From the NCBI RefSeq assembly GCF_004022265.1, contig NZ_SAVB01000002.1, forward strand, positions 124,001-188,000: a stretch of 64,000 nt of DNA, in the 5' to 3' direction. A program made the position numbers and the translations under genes. The notes under the pieces are model-generated. The model ran no database searches. It had not been told where the DNA came from and worked only from the letters and a program-made list of their open reading frames with translations. The number at the start of each line of letters is the position of its first letter. Within the stretch, counting starts at the first letter, position 1. The DNA comes from Paenirhodobacter ferrireducens (GTDB lineage: Bacteria; Pseudomonadota; Alphaproteobacteria; Rhodobacterales; Rhodobacteraceae). Positions 30,384 through 37,693 of the stretch are shown one piece after another.

Positions 30384-31343
30384 TCAGGGAGTCGGGCGCG
30401 CGGCGGCGCCCCAGGGGAAGCGGCCGACCTTGATCGTCGCCACGGGCTCGAGGCTTGCCACGTCGATCACCGTCACGTCGCCCGAAACGCCGTTGGTGGT
30501 GAAGAGCCTGGTCTGGTCGGGCGAGAACGCCATGTGCCAGACGCGGCGGCCGACGAGGATGTAGCGCTCGACCTTGAGCGTCTTCGCATCGACCACGGCG
30601 ATGTGGTTTGCCGGGCCGAGCGCGACGAAGACCTTCGTCGCGTCGGGCGAGAAGAGCATCCCCACCGGCTGGATCTTTTCGGCCCGCACTCCCTTGATCG
30701 CGAAGGAGATCTTGCCTTTCTCGACCTGCGTCGCGGCGTCGAGCACCGCGACCGTGCCGCCGATTTCCGAACTCACCCAAAGCTCGGATCCGTCGGGGCT
30801 GAACTCGGCGTGGCGGGGGCGGCTGTCGACAAGGGAATTCGCAATGATTTTGTGGGTTTGCGTGTCGATCCAATGGGCCATGTTGGTGGTTTCCGAGGTC
30901 GTCACCTGGACCTTGCCATCGGGAGAAATCCCCATGCCCTCGGGCTCGACGCCCACGTCGATCTGCGCCACCACCTTGCGGGTCTGGGTGTCGACCACCG
31001 TCGTGACCGCGTCATTCTCGTTCGCGATGTAGAGAAGCCGGTCATCGGGGGCGAGGACGAACTGCTCGGGGTCGTCGCCCGAGGGCAGGTCGTGCAGGAC
31101 CTTGCCGGTGTCGGGGTCGATCACCTGCACAGCGTTGCTGTCCGACGCGCAGACGTAGAGATACTTGAAATCCTTGGAAAAGGTGATGCCACGGGGGCGT
31201 TCGCCGATGGCGTAGGTCGCCTTCACCGTCAGCGTGTCGACGTCGATCACGCTCAGCGTATCGTCCATCTCGTTCGTCACCCAGATCTCGTCGGCGAGGG
31301 CCGGCGAGGCGAGCAGAGTGGTGAGCAACAAGGTCCGGATCAT
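30384..31343 (-). CDS. YVTN beta-propeller protein of the PQQ-associated ABC system
   Basis: A 319-residue exported beta-propeller (signal MIRTLLLTTLLASPALA). About seven repeats are visible, each with the pattern xVxVIDxxTxKVxxxI...GxxPxGxxFSPDG, such as DTLSVIDVDTLTVKATYAIGE and VAVLDAATQVEKGKI. This is the PQQ_ABC_repeats type (TIGR03866-like), restricted to PQQ alcohol dehydrogenase clusters. Function is unproven; ligand or partner binding in the periplasm is likely. The start overlaps the stop of the upstream binding-protein gene by ATGA. Second gene of the operon. Confidence 0.88.
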   Translation of the reverse strand: MIRTLLLTTLLASPALADEIWVTNEMDDTLSVIDVDTLTVKATYAIGERPRGITFSKDFKYLYVCASDSNAVQVIDPDTGKVLHDLPSGDDPEQFVLAPDDRLLYIANENDAVTTVVDTQTRKVVAQIDVGVEPEGMGISPDGKVQVTTSETTNMAHWIDTQTHKIIANSLVDSRPRHAEFSPDGSELWVSSEIGGTVAVLDAATQVEKGKISFAIKGVRAEKIQPVGMLFSPDATKVFVALGPANHIAVVDAKTLKVERYILVGRRVWHMAFSPDQTRLFTTNGVSGDVTVIDVASLEPVATIKVGRFPWGAAARPTP

Positions 31344-32515
31344 TTCGCGCCTCCGAAGGCAGTGCATTGGGTTTCGGGCCGGTCGGGGCCGAGGGTGTCG
31401 AGCTCGTTGGTGGCATGCAGGAAGCCCTCGAACGGGGCCTGCGCCACCACCGCGCGTTCGGTGACGATCGGGATCGGCTGGCGCAACTGGCCGTCCCAGT
31501 CGCGAAAGCCGAGCGGGCGACCGAGGAAACCGCCGATGCGGGCCTTGTCTGACAGGAGATAGCTGCGCAGCGTGGCGGCATCGGTGGCCCTGGTGCGCGT
31601 CGCGGCCTCGCCGATCGCGGCGACGGCGACCCAGGCAGCATAGTCGTCGGCACGCATCTCGCGCCCCGAAAGGTCGCGAAAACGGTTTTGCAGCTGCGCG
31701 GCGCCATTCTGTTCGACCACGCCCGACCAGCCGACGGGCTTTGCGCCCTCGGAGCCCGCCAGCGGGCGCGGCAGCCAAGTGTTATAGGCGACATAGCGGG
31801 CGAAATCGCCGGGCTCGTCGGCCACCAGCAGCAGGTCGTGCTCGGGCAGGTCCTGGGTGAAGAGCGGCACCTCGGCGGCGGCGGCGCGGCGCATGTTGGC
31901 GTCGAAAACCCAGGTCTTCTCGGCGGCGAGCGACAGGCCGAATTTCGTCAGTGACGCCCGCAGCGCGGCGGCATAGGCACGGTCCTCGGGCAGCGTGCCC
32001 TCGATCATCGCCAGATACGTCCAGCGCTTCGTCACGATGAACTGCGCCAGCGCATCGGCGCGCATCGCATAGGAGGGCAGGGTGTGCAGCACATTCGCCC
32101 GGCAATCGATGCCGCGCAACGCCTCGTCGGGCGCCTCGGTGTTGAAGATCAGGGCGCCCTGCGCCTCGGGCAGATCGGCCAGCGCCAGCAGATCGGCCGC
32201 GGGGGCACGCACGACCAGAACCCGCGCGCCGTCGGCCAGCGCCGCCTTTGCGGCGGGCAGGAAGTCTGCCTCGGGCGGCACCACAGTCTCGACCAGACGA
32301 TAGTCCTGCCCGGTGAATTTGCCGGTCGTGGCGATGTCGGCCAGCGACAGCCGCGCACCGTCGAGGCCAAGCGTCGCGGGCTCGGCCTGCATGTTCGACA
32401 GCACCGGCGGTGGCACCACCTGCCGCTCGAGCCAGTCGATCCGCAGCATCTCTGCCTGCGCGCCGGTCGCGCCCGCAAGCCCGCCGGCCAGCACTCCTGC
32501 CAGCATCCGTTTCAT
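31340..32515 (-). CDS. PQQ-associated ABC system substrate-binding protein (PQQ_ABC_bind type)
   Basis: A 391-residue exported protein (signal MKRMLAGVLAGGLAGATGAQA) distantly related to LivK-type binding proteins. Blocks such as GQDYRLVETVVPPEADF, GALIFNTEAPDEALRG, LHTLPSYAMRADALAQFIVTKRW and LPRPLAGSEGAKPVGWSG match the group found only beside PQQ alcohol dehydrogenases (TIGR03863-like, PedA/LutA neighbourhood). ATG 32515 follows GGGAGGACGTG. It heads the five-gene operon binding protein-YVTN-Asp-rich protein-ATPase-permease. The ligand could be a lanthanide complex, PQQ-related molecule or signal; not determinable here. Confidence 0.87.
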   Translation of the reverse strand: MKRMLAGVLAGGLAGATGAQAEMLRIDWLERQVVPPPVLSNMQAEPATLGLDGARLSLADIATTGKFTGQDYRLVETVVPPEADFLPAAKAALADGARVLVVRAPAADLLALADLPEAQGALIFNTEAPDEALRGIDCRANVLHTLPSYAMRADALAQFIVTKRWTYLAMIEGTLPEDRAYAAALRASLTKFGLSLAAEKTWVFDANMRRAAAAEVPLFTQDLPEHDLLLVADEPGDFARYVAYNTWLPRPLAGSEGAKPVGWSGVVEQNGAAQLQNRFRDLSGREMRADDYAAWVAVAAIGEAATRTRATDAATLRSYLLSDKARIGGFLGRPLGFRDWDGQLRQPIPIVTERAVVAQAPFEGFLHATNELDTLGPDRPETQCTAFGGAK

Positions 32516-32565
32516 CACGTCCTCCCTCGGGCCAAGGTGGTCGGCCGGGTCGCGCCGCCGCAATA

Positions 32566-32583
32566 CGACCAATGTCTAGGTCG
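32566..32583. promoter_or_regulatory. Candidate operator 2, palindromic GACC site
   Basis: CGACC-AATGTCTA-GGTCG is a perfect five-base inverted repeat with eight bases between, and its left half extends to the GACCAATG core shared with the other sites. It lies between the divergent binding-protein gene (start 32515) and the Sel1 gene (start 32628), 51 and 45 bases away, suited to controlling both. Inference. Confidence 0.5.
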
Positions 32584-32627
32584 GGCGCCGCCCCGCGCGC
32601 GCTAGGCTGGGGGCGGGAGGACACGCG

Positions 32628-33164
32628 ATGAAGACATGGATGCTGGCTGCGATCACCTCGGCGCTGGCGCTGCCGGGCTTCGCCGAGGAACCCGGCGGCG
32701 ATCTCAATCCCGAGGAGCTGACGATCGAGCGGGTGCTGCGCGACGTCGGCCGGGGCGAGACCTCGATGACCAATTGCGCGACCGGCTATTTCATCACCAA
32801 GTCGGGCCGCCATGTCGAGGCGCGCGGCCTGTTCGAGCGCTGCGCCGCGGATGGCTGGACCGGGGCGATGACCTGGATGAGCCAGCTTGACGACAACGGG
32901 CTTGGCGGGCCGCTCGATCCGCAGGCGGCGGCCGAGTGGGACCGGCAGGCGGCCGAGGCGGGCGACCCGGTCGGCGCCTTCAACTTCGGGCTCGACCTGA
33001 TGCGCGGGCGCGGCGTGGCGCGCGACGCGGCGCGGGGCAGGGCGATGGTCGACCGCGCCGCCGAGGCCGGGCTACCGGTCGCCCGCCGGCTGCAGGGCGC
33101 GGATTATGACCTCGATGAGGTGACCCCCGACGCGGACAACTGGAAATATGCGCCGCTGTCGTGA
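32628..33164 (+). CDS. Exported Sel1-repeat protein
   Basis: A 178-residue protein with a signal peptide (MKTWMLAAITSALALPGFA) and two or three Sel1-like helical repeats over about residues 60-155, for example ARGLFERCAADGWTGAMTWMSQL and AAEAGDPVGAFNFGLDLMRGRG. Such repeats mediate protein contacts. It is divergent from the PQQ-associated operon and precedes the cytochrome c gene by 100 bases, so it belongs to the island. Two Cys (in MTNCATGYF and ERCAADG) could form a disulfide. Partner unknown. Confidence 0.82.
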   Translation: MKTWMLAAITSALALPGFAEEPGGDLNPEELTIERVLRDVGRGETSMTNCATGYFITKSGRHVEARGLFERCAADGWTGAMTWMSQLDDNGLGGPLDPQAAAEWDRQAAEAGDPVGAFNFGLDLMRGRGVARDAARGRAMVDRAAEAGLPVARRLQGADYDLDEVTPDADNWKYAPLS

Positions 33165-33170
33165 GAACCG

Positions 33171-33186
33171 CGACCAAAGTCGCATG
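33171..33186 (+). promoter_or_regulatory. Candidate operator 3, GACCAAAG core
   Basis: CGACCAAAGTCGCATG lies seven bases after the Sel1 stop and about 85 bases before the cytochrome c start (33265). The eight-base core GACCAAAG matches the site before the LuxR-type regulator gene exactly; the second half is not conserved. It is the weakest of the five sites. Confidence 0.35.
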
Positions 33187-33264
33187 ACGGGTTTGACCTG
33201 CATCAAGCCCGCCGGCGGCCTCCCGGACCTAACCTTCCCCCAGCTCAGACACAGGAGAAAGCGC

Positions 33265-33660
33265 ATGTTCCCCAAAGCCTTCGGCGCCGCAGTGGCGCTG
33301 TGCCTCGCGGCCCTTGGCGGGGCCGCCACGGCGGCCGACACCACCGACGCGGTGAAGATCGCCGCCGGCAAGGCCTATTTCGACAGCACCTGCCACCGCT
33401 GTCACTCGGTCGATGCCGACAAGAAGAGCTATGGACCGCTGCTCGATGGCGTGGTCGGCCGCCGCGCCGGCACCTTCCCGGGCTATCCCTATTCCGAGGC
33501 GCTGCAGAAGGCGGGCTTCGTCTGGACGCCCGGCGCGCTGCGCGCCTGGATGGAGGCAAACGACAAGTTCGTGCCGGGGACCAAGATGCGCCATGTCGGC
33601 ATCGAGGATCCGACGGTGCAGGATTTCATTGTCACCTACCTCGCAAGTCTCAAGAAATAA
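33265..33660 (+). CDS. Cytochrome c, class I (c2/c550-like)
   Basis: A 131-residue exported monohaem cytochrome. Signal MFPKAFGAAVALCLAALGGAATA, haem site C43-H-R-C46-H47, and probable axial Met108 in FVPGTKMRH. The layout, with KSYGPLLDGVVGRRAGTFPGY after the haem motif, is that of mitochondrial-type c2/c550. ACAGGAGAAAG precedes the ATG. It lies directly upstream of xoxF with a strong terminator between them, so it is a separate transcript. It is a plausible carrier from XoxF or its cytochrome to the terminal oxidase. Confidence 0.92.
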   Translation: MFPKAFGAAVALCLAALGGAATAADTTDAVKIAAGKAYFDSTCHRCHSVDADKKSYGPLLDGVVGRRAGTFPGYPYSEALQKAGFVWTPGALRAWMEANDKFVPGTKMRHVGIEDPTVQDFIVTYLASLKK

Positions 33661-33679
33661 AGGATCTTTCCTGAACTCA

Positions 33680-33715
33680 GGGGCGTGTGCGGACCTCCGC
33701 GCGCGCCCCTTTTTT
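33680..33715 (+). terminator. Strong rho-independent terminator after cytochrome c
   Basis: A 13-base-pair stem (33680-33692 with 33697-33709, two G-U pairs) closed by ACCT and followed by six T. It lies 20 bases after the cytochrome stop and isolates this gene from xoxF. Confidence 0.92.
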
Positions 33716-33743
33716 CATGCCCGGATGCCGCACCGCAGGGTCG

Positions 33744-33765
33744 TAAGACCAATGGACAATATACC
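33744..33765 (+). promoter_or_regulatory. Candidate operator 4, before xoxF
   Basis: Contains GACCAATGGACAATAT, two imperfect eight-base repeats (GACCAATG, GACAATAT). It matches the 25959-25980 site at 18 of 22 positions. It lies about 100 bases before the xoxF ATG and just after the cytochrome terminator, where an activator of xoxF would be expected to bind. Inference. Confidence 0.58.
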
Positions 33766-33865
33766 TCTCGCGCCGCTCACCGATACTTGAACCCGAGTCC
33801 GCCCCCGGTGCGCAGTGCCCGGCCGGCGGGCAGGGAGTGATCGGGAGATCGGGAGGACGACTGCG

Positions 33866-35635
33866 ATGAACCGTTTTGTTCTGGCCACGGTGCTGGCCAT
33901 CACCTGTCTCGGCACGGCGGCCACGGCCGGTGTGACCGAGGAGGACCTGCTGAAGGATCAGGAAAGCACCGAGAACGTGCTGACCAACGGGATGGGGCGC
34001 AACCTGCAGCGCTACAGCCCGCTCGAGATCCTGAACAAGGGCAACGTCAAGAACCTGGTGCCGGCCTGGGCGTTCTCGCTGGGGGGCGAGAAGCAGCGCG
34101 GTCAGGAAAGCCAGCCGCTCGTCTATGACGGGATGATGTACATCACCGGCTCGTATTCGCGCATGTATGCGATCGACCTGAAGACCGGCAAGGAAGTCTG
34201 GCAATATGACGCCCGCCTGCCCGAGGGCATCCTGCCGTGCTGCGACGTCATCAACCGCGGCGCGGCGATCTTCGGCGACAACATCTATTTCGGCACGCTC
34301 GACGCGCGCATCCTCGCGCTCGACCTGAAGACCGGCAAGGTCAAGTGGAACAAGAAGATCGCCGATTACAAGGAGGGATACTCCTACACCGCGGCGCCGC
34401 TGATCGTGAACGGGCTCGTCGTCACCGGCAACTCGGGCGGCGAATTCGGCATCGTCGGCGAGGTGCAGGCGCGTGACGCCGAAACCGGCGAGCTGGTCTG
34501 GACCCGGCCGATGATCGAAGGCAACATGGGCACCTACATGGGCAAGGAAAGCACCATGACGGGCACGCTCAACGCGACCTGGCCGGGCGACATGTGGAAG
34601 ACCGGCGGCGGCGCGACCTGGCTGGGCGGCTCCTATGATGCCGACACCGACACGCTGATCTTCGGCGCGGGCAACCCGGCGCCCTGGAACAGCCACCTGC
34701 GCAACGCCGGCACGCCCGTCGAGGGCAACAAGGGCGACAACCTCTATGCCGCCAGCCGCGTCGGCATCGACCCGAAGACCGGCGAGATCAAGTGGCACTT
34801 CCAGACCACGCCGCGCGAGGGCTGGGACTTCGACGGCGTGAACGAGGTTGTGGGCTTCGTCGACAAGGACGGCAACAAGCGCTATGCCACCGCCGACCGC
34901 AACGGCTTCTTCTATGTTCTGAACCGCGAGGACGGCAAGTTCGTCTCGGCCCATCCCTTCGTGAAGGAGATCAACTGGGCCAAGGGCATCGATGAGAACG
35001 GCCGGCCGATCTACAACGAGGAAAATCGCCCCGGCGCCCCCGATGCCGCGGCCGAAGGCGGCAAGGGCCAGCAGGTCTTCGCCGTGCCCTCGTTCCTTGG
35101 CGGCAAGAACTGGATGCCGATGGCCTACAACCAGAAGACCGGTCTGTTCTACGTGCCGTCGAACGAATGGGGCATGGATATCTGGAACGAGCCGATCAGC
35201 TACAAGAAGGGCGCGGCCTATCTGGGCGCGGGCTTCACCATCAAGCCGCTGTTCGAGGATTACATCGGCTCGCTGAAGGCGATGGACCCGAACACCGGCG
35301 AGGTGAAGTGGGAATACAAGAACTCGGCCCCGCTCTGGGGGGGCGTGATGTCGACGGCGGGTGGCCTCGTCTTCACCGGCAACCCCGAGGGTGAGTTCCT
35401 CGCCTTCGACGCCGACACCGGCGAGAAGCTGTGGTCGTTCCAGACCGGCTCGGGCATCGTCGGCCAGCCGATCACCTGGGAACAGGACGGCGAACAGTAT
35501 GTCTCGGTCATGTCGGGCTGGGGGGGTGCGGTGCCGCTCTGGGGCGGCGAGGTCGCGAAGAAGGTGAACTATCTGAACCAGGGCGGCATGGTCTGGACCT
35601 TCAAGCTGCCGAAGCAGCTCGCCTCGGCGAACTGA
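33866..35635 (+). CDS. xoxF: Lanthanide-type PQQ-dependent methanol/ethanol dehydrogenase XoxF
   Basis: A 589-residue periplasmic quinoprotein that oxidises methanol and other alcohols. Signal peptide [21 protein letters not shown]; eight-bladed propeller with repeated W-docking motifs (AxDxxTGxxxW). Adjacent Cys125-Cys126 form the vicinal disulfide over PQQ. The catalytic Asp321 is followed by Asp323 in GWDFDGVNE; the second Asp is the extra ligand that marks lanthanide-dependent enzymes, whereas calcium MxaF has Ala there. No mxaI small subunit gene is near, as expected for XoxF. GGGAGGACGACTGCG precedes the ATG. Electrons probably pass to one of the two nearby cytochromes c. I have not excluded ethanol or other alcohols as the main substrate. 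Confidence 0.95.
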   Translation: MNRFVLATVLAITCLGTAATAGVTEEDLLKDQESTENVLTNGMGRNLQRYSPLEILNKGNVKNLVPAWAFSLGGEKQRGQESQPLVYDGMMYITGSYSRMYAIDLKTGKEVWQYDARLPEGILPCCDVINRGAAIFGDNIYFGTLDARILALDLKTGKVKWNKKIADYKEGYSYTAAPLIVNGLVVTGNSGGEFGIVGEVQARDAETGELVWTRPMIEGNMGTYMGKESTMTGTLNATWPGDMWKTGGGATWLGGSYDADTDTLIFGAGNPAPWNSHLRNAGTPVEGNKGDNLYAASRVGIDPKTGEIKWHFQTTPREGWDFDGVNEVVGFVDKDGNKRYATADRNGFFYVLNREDGKFVSAHPFVKEINWAKGIDENGRPIYNEENRPGAPDAAAEGGKGQQVFAVPSFLGGKNWMPMAYNQKTGLFYVPSNEWGMDIWNEPISYKKGAAYLGAGFTIKPLFEDYIGSLKAMDPNTGEVKWEYKNSAPLWGGVMSTAGGLVFTGNPEGEFLAFDADTGEKLWSFQTGSGIVGQPITWEQDGEQYVSVMSGWGGAVPLWGGEVAKKVNYLNQGGMVWTFKLPKQLASAN

Positions 35636-35657
35636 TCGTCACGAGTGGCCTTGGTCG

Positions 35658-35684
35658 GGGCGCGGGGGAAACCTCGCGCCCTTT
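35658..35684 (+). terminator. Hairpin after xoxF
   Basis: A ten-base-pair stem GGGCGCGGGG/CCTCGCGCCC (one G-U) with a GAAA tetraloop, followed by TTT, 22 bases after the xoxF stop. It fits a terminator or 3'-end stabiliser for an abundant mRNA; the T-run is short. Confidence 0.65.
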
Positions 35685-35698
35685 CGCGTGCCGGGCGC

Positions 35699-35720
35699 TC
35701 CGACCAAAGGACAGTATGGC
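35699..35720 (+). promoter_or_regulatory. Candidate operator 5, before the response-regulator gene
   Basis: Contains GACCAAAGGACAGTAT, differing from the xoxF site at two of sixteen positions. It lies 70 bases before the start of the LuxR-type regulator (35790). If that regulator binds it, the gene is autoregulated. Inference. Confidence 0.55.
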
Positions 35721-35789
35721 GTGCGGGCGGGGCTTGCTAGGGTGGAGACAAGCCCGCAAGATCGGGAAAGAAGACGACAGGATCGCAAG

Positions 35790-36500
35790 ATGACCCATTC
35801 CGCCACAGCCCCTCATCGCGGTGATTTCCGCTCGGCGCTGATCGTCGACGACCATCCGCTGTTTTGCGACGCGCTCGGCATGACGCTGCAGGCGGTGGCG
35901 GGGATCGGGGAGATCGCCCAGGCCGACCGGCTGTCAGTGGCGCTCGAGCGGATCGAGGGGCAGGGGCCGCGCCCCGATGTCATCGTGCTCGACCTCAACC
36001 TGCCCGACGTGAACGGTCTGGAGGGGCTGATGAGCCTGCGCGCGGCGGCGCCCGATCTGCCGATCGTCGTCGTCTCCTCGGTCGACGAGCCGCGGGTGAT
36101 CCGCGCGGCGATCCTCGCCGGTGCGGCGGGCTTCGTGCCCAAGCATTCGAAGCGCGAGCTCTTTCGCGCGGCCTTTGCCGCGATCGCACGCGGCGAGACC
36201 TTCGTCCCTGAAAGCAGCGGCGAGACGCTGGCCGAGGGCAACGGCATGACGCCGCAGGACGAGGCGATCCGCCGGCTTAGCGCGCTCACCCGGCAGCAGG
36301 CGAACATCCTCGAGCAGATCTGCGCCGGCAAGATGAACAAGCAGATCGCTTATGACCTGTCGATCGCCGAGACCACGGTGAAGGCTCATGTCACCGCGAT
36401 CATGCGCAAGCTCGGCGTCTACAGCCGCACCCAGGCGGTGCTGCTGGCACGCGAGGCGCAGACCACCGGGGCATTGCCCGGAAGCTGGCAGTCGCGCTAG
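35790..36500 (+). CDS. LuxR/NarL-family response regulator (FlhR/AgmR-like)
   Basis: A 236-residue two-component regulator. The receiver (about residues 14-130) has the acidic pocket VDDH and phosphoacceptor Asp68 in VLDLNLPDVNG; the NarL-type HTH (about 165-230) has LTRQQANILEQICAGKMNKQIAYDLSIAETTVKAHVTAIMRKL in pieces. It follows xoxF and precedes a FIST protein and a hybrid kinase in one direction. FlhR of Paracoccus and AgmR/ExaE-type regulators control PQQ alcohol dehydrogenase genes, so control of this island is the natural reading. ATG 35790 has only a weak site (AAGACGACAGG). Confidence 0.9.
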   Translation: MTHSATAPHRGDFRSALIVDDHPLFCDALGMTLQAVAGIGEIAQADRLSVALERIEGQGPRPDVIVLDLNLPDVNGLEGLMSLRAAAPDLPIVVVSSVDEPRVIRAAILAGAAGFVPKHSKRELFRAAFAAIARGETFVPESSGETLAEGNGMTPQDEAIRRLSALTRQQANILEQICAGKMNKQIAYDLSIAETTVKAHVTAIMRKLGVYSRTQAVLLAREAQTTGALPGSWQSR

Positions 36501-36520
36501 GCTGGCCCGGGGAGGAGCCC

Positions 36521-37693
36521 ATGCCAGAACAACCGAACGCCCGTGCCGGCGCGCCGGGGCCCTTGCCGTGCCCGGTGTCCGCCTCGGCCCCCGCCGGGGC
36601 CGAGAACCTGATCGCGCGTCTCGCCTGCGGCCTTGGCCCCGGGCCCTTCGCGCAGATCTTCCTGTTCGCCAGCCCCGCGGCCGATCTGGGTGCCCTGTGC
36701 GCTGAGGTCGAGGCGGCCTTTCCCCGCGCCCTTGTCTGCGGCTGCACCACGGCGGGCGAGCTGACCGGGGCGGGATATGACGAGGGACAGGTGGTGGCCT
36801 TCGCGCTGCCGCAGGCAGGGTTCGAGGTCGAGATGCTGCTGATCGAACACCTCGACAGGCTCGACCCGAAGGCGCTGATCGGTGAGGTGCTGCGCGCCCG
36901 TCAGGGGCTGGGCCGGCGTGCGGGCGCGGCGATCCACGAATTCGCCGTGCTGCTTGTCGACGGGCTCTCGGGCGAGGAAGACCGGCTGGTGGCACAGCTG
37001 TCGGGCGCCCTTGGTGCGGTGCCGATCGTCGGCGGTTCGGCGGGCGATGGCGGCGACTTCCGCCGCACCGAGATCTGCGCGCGGGGCAGGGTGCTTGGCA
37101 ATGCCGCAGTGCTCAGCCTGGTGCGCTCGTCCTGCGCGGTGCAGCCGTTCTCGCTCGATCACCTGCAGCCGACCGGGCGGCGGATGGTGGTGACCGGCGC
37201 CGATCCGGCGCGCCGCGTCGTCACCCGGATCAACGACGAGCCCGCGGCGCGGGAATACGCGCGCCTGCTGGGCCTTGCGCCCGAACAGCTGTCGCCCTTC
37301 GTCTTCGCCTCGCACCCGGTGCTGGTGCGGGCGGGCGGGCGCCACCATGTGCGCGCGATCCAGTCGGTGGGCCCCGACGGCGCGCTGATCTTCTTTGCTG
37401 CGATCGCCGAGGGGCTGGTGCTGACGCTCGCCGAGCCCACCGACATCGCCGAGCACCTCGACCGCGAGCTGGCGGCGCTGGCCCGCGACGGCGCGCCCTC
37501 GGCGATCCTCGGCTTCGACTGCATCTTCCGCCGGATCGAGGCGACGGCGCGGCAGCGGGTGCGGGCGGTCTCGGAAACGCTCGCGCGGCACCATGTCACC
37601 GGCTTCTCGACCTATGGCGAACAGATCGGCGCAATGCATGTGAACCAGACGATGACCGGCCTCGCCTTCTTCCCGCCCGGAGAGCGGCGATGA
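36521..37693 (+). CDS. FIST-domain signal sensor protein
   Basis: A 390-residue cytoplasmic protein with FIST_N (about residues 45-240; FPRALVCGCTTAGELTGAGYDEG, VPIVGGSAGDGGDF) and FIST_C (about 245-375; DEPAAREYARLLG, GFSTYGEQIGAMHVNQTMTGLAFF). FIST domains are thought to bind small ligands such as amino acids and often accompany kinases. It lies between the response regulator (20-base gap) and the hybrid kinase (ATGA overlap), so the three probably form one signalling path. No membrane segment. Ligand unknown. Confidence 0.9.
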   Translation: MPEQPNARAGAPGPLPCPVSASAPAGAENLIARLACGLGPGPFAQIFLFASPAADLGALCAEVEAAFPRALVCGCTTAGELTGAGYDEGQVVAFALPQAGFEVEMLLIEHLDRLDPKALIGEVLRARQGLGRRAGAAIHEFAVLLVDGLSGEEDRLVAQLSGALGAVPIVGGSAGDGGDFRRTEICARGRVLGNAAVLSLVRSSCAVQPFSLDHLQPTGRRMVVTGADPARRVVTRINDEPAAREYARLLGLAPEQLSPFVFASHPVLVRAGGRHHVRAIQSVGPDGALIFFAAIAEGLVLTLAEPTDIAEHLDRELAALARDGAPSAILGFDCIFRRIEATARQRVRAVSETLARHHVTGFSTYGEQIGAMHVNQTMTGLAFFPPGERR

